A stretch of 45,089 nucleotides of DNA from a virus: positions 1 to 45,089 of IMG/VR virus record IMGVR_UViG_3300030106_002954; one strand, 5' to 3'. Under the pieces are notes generated by a model. It saw only the letters and a list, made by a program, of their open reading frames with translations, made no database searches and was not told where the DNA came from. Shown in pieces: positions 28,736-39,046 of this stretch. The translations under genes were made by a program, and so were the position numbers. Numbering within the stretch: position 1 is the stretch's first letter; each line of letters opens with the position of its first letter.

Positions 28736-28905
28736 TGGAAGAAGATAAAGACTTTTGGGATATTATAGATAATGAATATGGAGTATACGACACACTTGAC
28801 CCAAGTGTAAGTCCATTCCATAATTATGCATTTAGTATGTTCCAACCAGTTCCAGGTATCATTATTTTAATAAACGAGGACTTAAATGGCAAAGAAACGT
28901 GGTAG
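28735..28905 (+). CDS. Small hypothetical protein, 56 aa
   Basis: 56 residues starting on the last base of the portal stop and overlapping the next gene by 20 nt in another frame. Acidic N-terminus (MEEDKDFWDIIDNEYG) followed by a hydrophobic stretch (FQPVPGIIILI). No family. The overlap with both neighbours supports translation but not strongly. Confidence 0.45.
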   Translation: MEEDKDFWDIIDNEYGVYDTLDPSVSPFHNYAFSMFQPVPGIIILINEDLNGKETW

Positions 28906-29299
28906 AGGCGGTTATAGAAAACCTACTCCAACTAGAAAGAATGCAGTTAGTGGACCAGGAGCATTAAGTCAAAGAACTGATGGTGCTCAACCAGTTATGC
29001 GATTACCAGATGCAAAATATGGTGAGAGCAAAGCTTTTGAAGAACAGCAACAAGGTGCTCCATTAGGAGATAGTGGTGGAGCTAATGCTCCATTACCTTT
29101 ACAAGGACAACAAATGTCTCCTAATGTATTTGCTCCAACAGAAATACCAGGACAACCAATAACAGAAGGGGTACCTATAGGAGAAGGTGCAGGGCCTGCT
29201 TATGATGTAGAAAATAATGTTGATATATTACTATCTGCTATGTATTCAGTTAATCCCCATCCTCTTATTGCACAGTTAATTAATGGTAGAAGCGAATAA
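28886..29299 (+). CDS. Pro/Gly/Gln-rich post-portal protein
   Basis: 137 residues. The basic start MAKKRGRGGYRKPTPTRKN and a SGPGALSQRTDG segment form a type of protein I associate with the position right after portal in phages of Actinobacteria. The middle is Pro/Gly/Gln-rich and disordered; the C-terminal ~30 residues are helical. It may be a minor head protein or DNA-contacting adaptor. The function is not known. Confidence 0.6.
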   Translation: MAKKRGRGGYRKPTPTRKNAVSGPGALSQRTDGAQPVMRLPDAKYGESKAFEEQQQGAPLGDSGGANAPLPLQGQQMSPNVFAPTEIPGQPITEGVPIGEGAGPAYDVENNVDILLSAMYSVNPHPLIAQLINGRSE

Positions 29300-32200
29300 T
29301 GTGGTTAGGGCCAAAAGAAGAAGAAGATATAATAAAATCTTCAATAGCGAAACAAAATATACATACAAGTTATCAAGAATATTTTAAACAAAATCCAGAG
29401 ATAGTTGACTTAGCAATAGCACATACATCTTTTGCACCGATACTTCCTAAGTCTATGGTAGCTACTCTTGCTATGATGAAAATAAATCCAATGTCAGAAG
29501 CTGTAAGAGAGTTGTGTGATGAATATCAAACACAAGCTATGATAGATGAATGTGAAAGATGGGAGTATGCTAATCTAAAATTCGGTTCAGAGAAAACTAC
29601 TGATGATATGGTTATTTCTATACAGAGTGCTGCATTAGGTAATGCACAACTTGGAGTATGGGGACTGGGTGTTCTTGATGCAATTAGAGAAAGTTGGAAT
29701 AAATGGAATCCATTCCCAACTTCAGATATGCTTACAGCTCCATTAGGAACTATGCCTCCCTATAGAGCACAAGGTCGTGTATGGAGATATATACAAGATT
29801 TACATAGATATGATGACTTATTAGAGCAAGGATACTCTCCTGAAGTATCCCAAGGAAATGTAGCAGCTTTAGTTAGATATACACAGGTTCCTAAATTAGG
29901 AGACCCTAATAATACAACAGTAGAGGAAATGATTGAATATTATAATATATTCAAAGAGGGTATCAAAGAGGGTGGAGAGAATTATATCTGGGATGCAACT
30001 AAGAAAGTTGCTAGAGGAGATGCAGTAAACTTTGACAGGAGTAAAAAGTTTTTCTTTGAAAGTGTATTTGCTGAAGAAGACCCTAGATATCAAGAAATAT
30101 TAGTTAGATTAGGTGGAGACGAAGTACAAGCTAAAGCTGAGTATTATGCAAAAATAGGTACTCCAATTAAGAAAAGGGATGAGAATGGAGAATTAAATTA
30201 TCTTAGTGTTGAAAATCCAAATAAAATTAAAATATTTGCAGATAGAAGAACTAATTATGATGATACAAATGTAACAGAGTATGCTGCTTTGCAACACTTA
30301 GAAGAACAGAAATTAATGGATTATTCTTGGGGTAGGTATGAAGCTGGACAAATACATCAACCTGGAACAAAAGAGTTTCAAACAGTTTCTGGACTATTAG
30401 ATTTCACATCTGCATTACCAGCAGAATATATTACAGGAGGAATATTAAGTTTAGTAAAGTTAGGAAAAGCTGCTAGAGCTGTAGACCCTATAGCAAAAAT
30501 AATAAAAGTAAGAGCTAAAGATGGGAAAAAATTTCTTCATTCAATGGATGAAGCATTAGCTTATCAAGATGAATTACTTGATGCTAAAAGTTCAAAAGAA
30601 TTAGATAAATTAGTTGACGATAGTACAGGTGGAGCAAAGAAACTAATTCTTAGTGATGTCAATAAACAATACAAAGCTGATAGAAGATTATTATGGAAGC
30701 ACGGTTTAATTGGTGGTTGGAGACCAACAATTATGAAACAAACTCCATCACAAGTTACTAACTTACCAGAATCAATAAACGTTTTTAAGTCGATGGCCAA
30801 CGAAAAAAGTATTTCTACTTTAACATCGAATCCTGCATTAGCTAGATTGAACTTAGAACCAGAAGTTTGGCAATATATATCTAAAGAAGATGATTGGAGA
30901 AAAATACAAAGATTATTCAAAAATATGCTTGATGAAGGAGTTGAATCAGTACCTATGTTTAAAACAGGTAAAAGGCAAGTAGAACTTAAGACAATACAGC
31001 ATATAGATGCTATGCCTGGTGGACAGAGTTATTTATTAGGTAGAGTTTTTAGAGGCGTAGGAGCTTCTGATAACTTTACTATTAGAAGCTTGGGAGGTGC
31101 ATTAGGTGCATTACCTCATCAAGCAAAAGGAATAACAAAAGCTATTTCAAGAGGAACTCTAAGACTTATAAAACATTCAGACCCTGGAGTAAAAATAGTG
31201 CAACAAAATAGACCATGGAAAAAAACATTAGGTTCTGTAGATGGAATGAGTGAAGCATTCAAGTCTCTTAGGAATGAATATGATACTGGTATATCAGAAC
31301 TGGATAGAGTATTAGGTTTTAGTTCTTCTTTTAGGTCAGGATTAGACCCTTATTATAGAAAGATATTATCTATGATTCCCGAAGCAGGGTTGCCTTTAAT
31401 GAATAAAACATTAGCTACAAAACAACTTCTATCTCATTTGCAACAAGCTAGATATGAAGTTGGAAAAGCAGATAAAATTATAGAAGAATGGTTGAAGATA
31501 AAAGATACTGATTTTACAGGAATGAAAAAATTTGCATATCAACAAATGGAAAGAGATTCAAATTTAGTAATGACAAGAGCTTTAGAAACTGGAAATGAAA
31601 AAGCTATAGAAAAAGCGAAGCTTGTTAGACAACATGTCGAAAGCTTAACTGGAGAAGAACAGTTTGTAAGTTCTTACTTTAAGAGCAATGGTGCATCAGC
31701 ATCGGGAAAAATAGGAGAAACTCATCACATGCCATTTGTAGGTGGAAAAGTACAAGAATTTAAATTGGAACTTCTTACTGGAGAAGGAATGAAAACTAAA
31801 TATGTATCTATACAGATACCTTCTATGATGACACTAGCAGAAGCTGCAGATAATGTAGCTCCATTATTAAATCATAGAATGATGGATAGAGCTCAAAGTA
31901 AGTGGTTTGGATATATGGGAGAGGATTTAGGACATGGTGGAACTATAAAATCAATTGGAGAAAATCTAGTAAAATATGCTAAGACTGGTGGGAAAGAAGG
32001 ATTTTCACATACTTTTATTCCTACTAATAAAGTTATGAAAGATGCATTAACTACTACGTTAGATTTTTATACATCAAGTGTATTTAAACCTATCGTTCTT
32101 TTAAGACCAGCTTTCTTTACAAGAATATTTCTTGAAGAACAAGCAAGAGTATATGCAGCTGGGCTGAGTAGTTTTTGGAATCATCCAGCTGAATTGTTGC

Positions 32201-34995
32201 AATGGTCTATGTCTCATGGTCAAGATAAGAAAGCCTTTTGGAGAAAAATAAAAAGTATGGATGCAGATTTTTTAAATGATATAGAGTATATGGAAACTTT
32301 ACATCAAGGTTGGTCATTGAATAATATTCAAGGTTCAAGATTTAGTGCAGGAAAAGCTCTTCAATATCTTGATGTTAGACCAGGAGAGGCTAGTTATGCA
32401 GAAGGAATACTATTTGAATTATCAATGATGAGAAAAGACCCTTTCACGAGAAAGATTGCAGAACTTGGTTTTGAAGATGAAGGAGTTGAAGTAAAAAAAT
32501 GGTTAGCTTCTAAAGAAGGAATTAAATTAAGAAATGAATTATTTAAAGTAGGTGGTAATAAAATGGAAAAAGTTAAAAATAACTTAAATGAAGCTTACGA
32601 ATATGCAAAAGCTATTGAAGCTAGAATAAGAATTAGAACAGGACACCATCTAGAAGAAGGTATAGATTATTTAAGATATAATCCAGAAGAAGGAGTTAAT
32701 TTTGATAAAGCTAAATATTCATATAAAGTAGAAACACAATATGAAGGAAATCAATTTTTAAGAGATGCAATCTGGAATCCAGATGGACATTTTGAAGATA
32801 TAGGTAAGGATGGTAAAAGAATACTTGTTAAAAACAAAGATAATGAAAAAGTATTTATGCCTATATTAGAAAATGGTCAATTAAAAGGATTACATAGAAA
32901 AGATAGGGAAGCAATACTTAAAAGTATAAGAAGAAGAATTGATGAAGAGAATTTAAATTTAGGAATTGTTAAAAATCAAGTAGATGTATCTAAAGAACAA
33001 CTTCCTTTAGGGAAACTTCAAGAGAGTTTAGATTACTATATGGATGCTATTTTTAGAAATATGATGGAGAGACCGATTAACTACTTAAATAGAAGTAGCT
33101 CTTTTAAGCAATATCGATGGTTATATATACAAAGTAAATGGCATGAGTTACATCCTACATTACAAAAAAGATTTGTTAAAGAAGCTAAAGAGGCAAAGAT
33201 TCCTAAGAGATTTATAAAAGATTTAGAACTACAAATGCATAAAGGTGCTACAGGTGGAACAATAAAAGGAGATAAAGGTTATGAAGCAATTAATAATACT
33301 TCAAAAGCATTCGGATTAGAATCTACAAAAGCTTTATTATACGATATAACAAAGAGACATAAACTTTCTGATATGACAAGAAATATATTTCCTTTCCCAG
33401 AAGTATGGTTTGAAATGCTAACTACATGGCCGAAACTTCTTATAGAAAATCCTGTTTTAGCAAGAAAAGCACAGCTAGGAATAAAAGGAGCAAGGGGAGC
33501 AAATACAATTGGTTTTTCAGGAGATGGCTTCTTTGCTGAAGACCCAAATGGTTCAGGTCAAGAAATGTTTGTTTATCCAGCTGGTGGTTGGATGTCTAAC
33601 TTAATATTTGGACAAGATTCAAATGTAAAAATGTCTCCAAGGGCTTTTGTAACTGGAGTTAACCTATTAGGCCAGGGATTTGTTCCTGGACCTACTCCTA
33701 TGGCTGGTTGGGCTATAAATAAAATACTTCCAGAAGGCGGTGTTTATAATGAAATAAGAGAGGTTCTATTCGGAGATTTTGGTCCACCTAGTGGAGAGTT
33801 TGCATGGCTTCCAAGACATCCATCACTTATGAAATTATTTACTGCACTTGGATTCAGAGAAGGTAATGAAGATAGTGAAATATATCAAATGAGAGCTAGT
33901 ACTACTATTGATTTATATAAACTATTAAAAACTGAAAGAGCTGGTGATAGATTATTAAAAGCAGGAGATTTAGATAAATATCTAAAAGAAATTCCATGGA
34001 GAGGGAAAACTGCTTTTGACTTTAAAAAAGAATTACTTCCAGAGCATTTAGATGCTGCTTTATTAGAGTATGCAAAAGATAAAGCAAAACTTACTTTTGC
34101 TTTGAGATTCATAGCACAAGCTGTATTACCTACAGGATTTACTCCTAGATATTTTATTGAGGATAAAAATGGAAAAGTATGGGGAACACAGATATTAGCT
34201 AAAGAATATCAAAGATTATATGAATATCATAATGAAGACCACGTAGCAGCTTATAAGAGTTTTTATACACTTTATGGATATGAACATGGATGGCTAATGA
34301 CTTCTAAGACAGTAGCTAAAGGTGGAAAGAGAGCTTTTAGTCCTAGAGTATTGGAATGGGAAAAAGAAAATGAAGAAGTATTAGGTCAATTGCCTTTAAG
34401 TCATTATTACTTATTACCTGAAAATCCTTATGAAGATAGAAGTTATCAAGAAATTATGGCTCAATATGGCATGGGAGCAGTTGAGACTTTATCTCCAGAA
34501 GAGTTTCAAAAAGTTGTTAACGATACTATTGGATACTTTAGATATACAGCTTATAAATCTTTATATGAACGCTCAGCTTTACCTAGTAAATATAAAGACC
34601 AATTATTCAGAATAAGAAGAACGCAGTTAATGGATGAATTACCTGGATACGCTCAAAAAGGTGGATTAGTTAAAGCTCCTACATCAAAAGAAATATTAGA
34701 TGAGATGATAACTTTTTGGCCTAATCTTGAAATAGCTCAAACAACTGAAGCAGGAAAAGTATTTGTTAATGAGTTCCTTCCTTACTGGCAAAAGAATAGG
34801 CAGATATCTAGCTATTATGGTTCTGAAGATTGGTGGCTATCAAGTACTAATCCAATAGCTATAGTTATGAGAGCAAATATGCAAGCTTGGGCTAGAGAGA
34901 TTATACAAGAGAACCCAGACTTCGGTGCTATTTGGGTTAATATAGTATCAAGGATGTTTAGAGATGATTTTGAATATTTTGGAGTTGAAGATTAA
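29299..34995 (+). CDS. Giant virion protein, 1898 aa
   Basis: The largest gene, one uninterrupted frame whose ATG overlaps the preceding stop. Mostly helical and charged, without membrane runs typical of tape measures. No catalytic motif was recognised. Position among other large proteins, before scaffold and capsid, suggests an internal head or ejection protein, as in podovirus cores. A composite of several domains is possible: a Pro/Gly-rich region around residue 1400 (YPAGGWMSNLIFGQD) separates helical halves. Confidence 0.6.
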   Translation: MWLGPKEEEDIIKSSIAKQNIHTSYQEYFKQNPEIVDLAIAHTSFAPILPKSMVATLAMMKINPMSEAVRELCDEYQTQAMIDECERWEYANLKFGSEKTTDDMVISIQSAALGNAQLGVWGLGVLDAIRESWNKWNPFPTSDMLTAPLGTMPPYRAQGRVWRYIQDLHRYDDLLEQGYSPEVSQGNVAALVRYTQVPKLGDPNNTTVEEMIEYYNIFKEGIKEGGENYIWDATKKVARGDAVNFDRSKKFFFESVFAEEDPRYQEILVRLGGDEVQAKAEYYAKIGTPIKKRDENGELNYLSVENPNKIKIFADRRTNYDDTNVTEYAALQHLEEQKLMDYSWGRYEAGQIHQPGTKEFQTVSGLLDFTSALPAEYITGGILSLVKLGKAARAVDPIAKIIKVRAKDGKKFLHSMDEALAYQDELLDAKSSKELDKLVDDSTGGAKKLILSDVNKQYKADRRLLWKHGLIGGWRPTIMKQTPSQVTNLPESINVFKSMANEKSISTLTSNPALARLNLEPEVWQYISKEDDWRKIQRLFKNMLDEGVESVPMFKTGKRQVELKTIQHIDAMPGGQSYLLGRVFRGVGASDNFTIRSLGGALGALPHQAKGITKAISRGTLRLIKHSDPGVKIVQQNRPWKKTLGSVDGMSEAFKSLRNEYDTGISELDRVLGFSSSFRSGLDPYYRKILSMIPEAGLPLMNKTLATKQLLSHLQQARYEVGKADKIIEEWLKIKDTDFTGMKKFAYQQMERDSNLVMTRALETGNEKAIEKAKLVRQHVESLTGEEQFVSSYFKSNGASASGKIGETHHMPFVGGKVQEFKLELLTGEGMKTKYVSIQIPSMMTLAEAADNVAPLLNHRMMDRAQSKWFGYMGEDLGHGGTIKSIGENLVKYAKTGGKEGFSHTFIPTNKVMKDALTTTLDFYTSSVFKPIVLLRPAFFTRIFLEEQARVYAAGLSSFWNHPAELLQWSMSHGQDKKAFWRKIKSMDADFLNDIEYMETLHQGWSLNNIQGSRFSAGKALQYLDVRPGEASYAEGILFELSMMRKDPFTRKIAELGFEDEGVEVKKWLASKEGIKLRNELFKVGGNKMEKVKNNLNEAYEYAKAIEARIRIRTGHHLEEGIDYLRYNPEEGVNFDKAKYSYKVETQYEGNQFLRDAIWNPDGHFEDIGKDGKRILVKNKDNEKVFMPILENGQLKGLHRKDREAILKSIRRRIDEENLNLGIVKNQVDVSKEQLPLGKLQESLDYYMDAIFRNMMERPINYLNRSSSFKQYRWLYIQSKWHELHPTLQKRFVKEAKEAKIPKRFIKDLELQMHKGATGGTIKGDKGYEAINNTSKAFGLESTKALLYDITKRHKLSDMTRNIFPFPEVWFEMLTTWPKLLIENPVLARKAQLGIKGARGANTIGFSGDGFFAEDPNGSGQEMFVYPAGGWMSNLIFGQDSNVKMSPRAFVTGVNLLGQGFVPGPTPMAGWAINKILPEGGVYNEIREVLFGDFGPPSGEFAWLPRHPSLMKLFTALGFREGNEDSEIYQMRASTTIDLYKLLKTERAGDRLLKAGDLDKYLKEIPWRGKTAFDFKKELLPEHLDAALLEYAKDKAKLTFALRFIAQAVLPTGFTPRYFIEDKNGKVWGTQILAKEYQRLYEYHNEDHVAAYKSFYTLYGYEHGWLMTSKTVAKGGKRAFSPRVLEWEKENEEVLGQLPLSHYYLLPENPYEDRSYQEIMAQYGMGAVETLSPEEFQKVVNDTIGYFRYTAYKSLYERSALPSKYKDQLFRIRRTQLMDELPGYAQKGGLVKAPTSKEILDEMITFWPNLEIAQTTEAGKVFVNEFLPYWQKNRQISSYYGSEDWWLSSTNPIAIVMRANMQAWAREIIQENPDFGAIWVNIVSRMFRDDFEYFGVED

Positions 34996-36206
34996 TGGAT
35001 GAGAAAAAAAAGATATTAGAAAAGATATTTGGTGAAACATATGGTGAAGGATTTAGTGAATATAAATTACAGGAGGACCCAGAAAAATATGGTATTACCT
35101 CAGAACAAGCTGTACAAATAATAAGGGATTTTAATAATGATGAGATAGATAGTAATGCTTTTGAGGAATCACTAAGCGGTATTCAACCTACAGGTCCTTA
35201 CAATGAACCTTGGTTGGAAAGTGGTGAAGGCGGTAATATGCCCGAAGCACAATTAGAAATAATGGGTGCTGATGTTAGATATCAAAGAAATCCTGATGGA
35301 ACTTTAAAGAGAGACCCTGATACAGGGCAGCCAATAGCTCTTACTCAAGAACAATTACTAGACACAAATGTATTTGCACCAGGATTTTTAGATATTATTA
35401 GAGGAACTTTATATAATCAAACAGCTTCTCCTTTGCGTAGAAGACTTCTATTTGAAGCATTTCAAGCTGCAGGAATAGGAAAAGAAGAAGATTTTGTAGG
35501 TGCTACTCTAACTCCAGCAAGTATAGAACATATAGAAACAATACTTGAATATGCAAATGACAGATATGGTCATATTTATAAAGATAGTCCTGAATATAAA
35601 GAATTAACTAATACAGAATTAAATTATTTCTATCCTTGGGCATCAGAAGAAGAGTCAGATGATGTGAAGTTTTCATGGAATTTATTAGCTAGAGCATTAA
35701 CTGATTTTGCAATCGATGAAGAAGCTCAACAAAAAGCAAAAGAAGCTTTAGAGCATGAAGAGTATATGAAAGGAGTAGCTAAACAAGTAGCACCTCCTGG
35801 TCCAGATGAAATGGAAGAGATTATTAAATCATACTGGAAACAAAGTAATGTTAAAAGAGACCCTACAGATAAAGAATTATCAGATTTATCAGAATTTTTA
35901 GCAGAGAAATATAATCAAAAATATTTAGATTTGAAGGCTTTGGATGAAGCTGTAAGAGCTAATGAAATATATGCAGATTACAGATTATATAATTTAGAAG
36001 GTGAGATAACTGATGAATTAGATGCTGCTCCTGGAGGAACAGTGGCTGAAAATAGATTTAGATTACCAGCAGTTACTGAACCTTTATTTGCTCTACAAGC
36101 TGAAATTGATAAAGAGACAGCTACTGAACAAGAATTAATTCAAGCAGGGGAAGAAGCTAGAAAGAGACAAGCAGGTATATTATCATTCATGATAGCGGGT
36201 AGATAA
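34995..36206 (+). CDS. Virion-region hypothetical protein, 403 aa
   Basis: Starts on a TAATG overlap. Acidic and helical, with a central DILAEY-like region and a Gly/Pro turn motif (NPDGTLKRDPDTGQP near residue 100) recalling Ca2+-binding loops. It ends AGILSFMIAGR. No family. One of four co-translated large genes between the giant protein and the scaffold. Confidence 0.55.
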   Translation: MDEKKKILEKIFGETYGEGFSEYKLQEDPEKYGITSEQAVQIIRDFNNDEIDSNAFEESLSGIQPTGPYNEPWLESGEGGNMPEAQLEIMGADVRYQRNPDGTLKRDPDTGQPIALTQEQLLDTNVFAPGFLDIIRGTLYNQTASPLRRRLLFEAFQAAGIGKEEDFVGATLTPASIEHIETILEYANDRYGHIYKDSPEYKELTNTELNYFYPWASEEESDDVKFSWNLLARALTDFAIDEEAQQKAKEALEHEEYMKGVAKQVAPPGPDEMEEIIKSYWKQSNVKRDPTDKELSDLSEFLAEKYNQKYLDLKALDEAVRANEIYADYRLYNLEGEITDELDAAPGGTVAENRFRLPAVTEPLFALQAEIDKETATEQELIQAGEEARKRQAGILSFMIAGR

Positions 36207-37822
36207 TGGTAACAACTATAACTAAAGGAGATACTCAGTTTCATAGTGCTAGTCATAATGAGGAAAAAAAGAGAGAAGAGCGTCGCAAAAAAGCTGAACA
36301 AAGAGCCCAAGAAAGATTAGCTAAAGCTGAAGGTACTCCTAATGATATATCTAGTATTGTTTCAGATGTATCAAGATTAGAAGATTTATTTGAAAAAATA
36401 AACAAAGCTTTTCCTACAAGAGTAGATTTGGGAGAAAGATTGGGTTATCTTTATGAAATATTAGCTATGGACGATTTAGAATTACTTACTTTAGATGAAT
36501 ATAGAGGACAAAATATAGATAATGTTTTATCTAGAATAAATCAAGAAGCTTTAGAAATAGCAGATGAAATAAAAAAAATGGATATAGAAATCGAAAAACA
36601 ATTTGGTACAACTTATATTGATGCTCAAATGGATTTAGTTAATTTATATGATGCTGATGTAGAAAATCTTTCTGATTTACCTACTAATTTTATTAAGGAT
36701 AAAGAGTATTCAAAATATTTAGATGAAATAATAGAAGATACTGGATACACTCCTTCGCAATATCAATTAAAAAAATTAGCTAGATTAGAATCAACAAGTA
36801 AAAATACAAAACTTAGTATGGATGAACTAATATTAAATTTACGTAATGGTATAACAAAACATGGTGCATATCCATTGCACAATTTGTTAAAAGAATATGG
36901 TGCTAGTGAAGAATTTATTCAACAAGCTAAATATGATGTAGCAAAATGGACTTTTGAAAGTATTGATAGCATAGTTAAAGCTGACCAGAACCTAGAAGAT
37001 TTAGTAATGGATTACCATTTTGATTTTGCAAAAAATAAACTTAAAGAATTAGGATTATCTGATTTAGAAGTAGAAGATGTTTTTAAATCAAATAAATATT
37101 TTCAAACAAATTTAGCTTTTACTGACCCTGAATTGCGTGCAGATTTTGATGAGTTTCTTAAAAAAAATGCAGGAACTTCAATATTTGAACTTGAAGATGA
37201 ATTAAATAAAGTACCTGATAATGTACCTGATGAATTAGTAACAAATGAAATGGAATTAGAATTTGAACAAGCTGTAAGTGAAACAGCAAAATCTACTGAT
37301 ATGCCTGAAAGTGCTATAAAAGTAATGGGAATGAAATTTGGAGTGAAGGCTTTAAAAGTTCTATCAGTTTTAAGATTTGCTGAACCTGTAGAAGAAGCTG
37401 TAGAATATCTTATAGAACAAAAATTAGGTTATAAAGGTTTTGGATTACTATGGGCAAAGGCAGAAATTGCTAATTTATTTATGCATAATGTTTTTTCACA
37501 AGGAGTAGCAATGACAAAACCTAAAATGGCTCAAACTATGTTAATTGCTGAAGCTGTAGGAATAATTGATGAAGAAGAATTACCTCCATATTTTGAAAAT
37601 GTAGAAGAAGATATGTGGGATATTTATCAAAAATATGTTAAAAATTGGCACAAGACTTCTGCTTGGATGCATATAGACAATTTAGTTAGCAAAGTTAATC
37701 CTATTTTTAAAGACACGGGACAAGCAGAAAGCATAGCATTAGCTGGAATTAAGGGCTATGATTGGATAAAGAATATGTTTGGTGAAGAAGAGAAATACGA
37801 AAAAGTTTATGGAGGAAAATAA
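36206..37822 (+). CDS. Virion-region hypothetical protein, 538 aa
   Basis: Starts on a TAATG overlap. The first ~60 residues form a Lys/Arg/Glu-rich coiled coil (EEKKREERRKKAEQRAQ). The middle is acidic and helical. Near residue 365 there is a more hydrophobic helical region (SAIKVMGMKFGVKALKVLSV) continuing into LLWAKAEIANLF. This could be an internal or membrane-contacting ejection protein. Function unknown. Confidence 0.55.
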   Translation: MVTTITKGDTQFHSASHNEEKKREERRKKAEQRAQERLAKAEGTPNDISSIVSDVSRLEDLFEKINKAFPTRVDLGERLGYLYEILAMDDLELLTLDEYRGQNIDNVLSRINQEALEIADEIKKMDIEIEKQFGTTYIDAQMDLVNLYDADVENLSDLPTNFIKDKEYSKYLDEIIEDTGYTPSQYQLKKLARLESTSKNTKLSMDELILNLRNGITKHGAYPLHNLLKEYGASEEFIQQAKYDVAKWTFESIDSIVKADQNLEDLVMDYHFDFAKNKLKELGLSDLEVEDVFKSNKYFQTNLAFTDPELRADFDEFLKKNAGTSIFELEDELNKVPDNVPDELVTNEMELEFEQAVSETAKSTDMPESAIKVMGMKFGVKALKVLSVLRFAEPVEEAVEYLIEQKLGYKGFGLLWAKAEIANLFMHNVFSQGVAMTKPKMAQTMLIAEAVGIIDEEELPPYFENVEEDMWDIYQKYVKNWHKTSAWMHIDNLVSKVNPIFKDTGQAESIALAGIKGYDWIKNMFGEEEKYEKVYGGK

Positions 37823-37828
37823 ATAGAC

Positions 37829-39046
37829 ATGGCAGAGATAACCTACGGCCCTAAAGATACTCAGATTATAGATGTAGATGGAATACTTTACTTTTCTTAT
37901 AATGCTGAAGGAGTAACCTATGTATGGCAAGCTCCAGAAGGTTCTGAGCTTTGGGAATTTACTGATATGACTGAATCAGAATATAATGACCCAGATTTTC
38001 GTGATAGATATATATCTGATTTAGCTGATGCTGGATACTTAGATATGCGTAAAGTTGATTTTGAAAAAGCTTTTATTCCTGCTCAAGGAGAAGAGGAAGA
38101 AGATAGATTAGTTTTTGCTGGTAATGCAGAACGTATTGGTACAGGAACTGATTCAATATCTAGATTACTAGAAGATATAGAAGAATTAAAAATTAATGCA
38201 CCTTGGTGGAGTAATCCAGCTTATGTAGATAAATTTGTTACAACATATATAAATAACCCAGAGACTTGGCAAACAATTATGGCAAATGACCAAGAAGTTG
38301 CAGATATATTAACAGGGATGGGGATATCTGATGCTACTTACAATAGATATCTTGAAAAAGCAACAGATAGTATAGGTTTTGAAAATGCATATTTAGAGAA
38401 TTATGAATTTCTAAAAGATTATGTAAATCAACAAGGAGGCGAAGTAGATGACAAAGTACTTAGATATATAGCTAATGAGTGGAATCATGGTAGATTCTCG
38501 AAAACAAAAGCAATAAACCAAGTAGTAGGGATTATTGACCCTCATGCAAAGAAGACATTAGATGCTGGAGTAAAAGGTATTATGGATGGCACTAAGGTAA
38601 CAACGATTACTACTGATGAAGATACAGTTCAAGACTTAATGGATACGTGGTTACCTGAAAGTTTACATTTAAGTGATGAAGAAATATCTAAAGCTGCTGG
38701 TAAAATACGTAATAATTCTTCATATAAAAATCAATTAATTGAAGAGTTCAAAGATAAAAGATTTGCAATGTATGGGATGTATGATAGAGATATTGCTTGG
38801 GGTAATATTGTTAGTGGAAAACGAAGTTTAATGAAAGAAATGTGGGGACAAGATATTTCTGAAAGTAATGATGTATTACAATCAGTTATTAAAATGAATG
38901 ATACTGCTAAAGAAAGAGAATATTTAAGACGAAAAGGACTAGAAGCTGGTATTAAAAAGGTTACTGATGATTTAACTTCTGCTCAATTAGGAGCTTATGG
39001 ACAAGGTATTATTAAATCAGCTGGATTTAGGGAGACAAACGTATAA
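37829..39046 (+). CDS. Virion-region hypothetical protein, 405 aa
   Basis: ATG at 37829 with GGAGG 12 nt upstream. Begins with a beta-rich part (YGPKDTQIIDVDGILYFSY) and continues as an acidic helical protein. C-terminus basic. Co-oriented and tightly packed with its neighbours. No family recognised; a minor head or internal protein is likely. Confidence 0.55.
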   Translation: MAEITYGPKDTQIIDVDGILYFSYNAEGVTYVWQAPEGSELWEFTDMTESEYNDPDFRDRYISDLADAGYLDMRKVDFEKAFIPAQGEEEEDRLVFAGNAERIGTGTDSISRLLEDIEELKINAPWWSNPAYVDKFVTTYINNPETWQTIMANDQEVADILTGMGISDATYNRYLEKATDSIGFENAYLENYEFLKDYVNQQGGEVDDKVLRYIANEWNHGRFSKTKAINQVVGIIDPHAKKTLDAGVKGIMDGTKVTTITTDEDTVQDLMDTWLPESLHLSDEEISKAAGKIRNNSSYKNQLIEEFKDKRFAMYGMYDRDIAWGNIVSGKRSLMKEMWGQDISESNDVLQSVIKMNDTAKEREYLRRKGLEAGIKKVTDDLTSAQLGAYGQGIIKSAGFRETNV

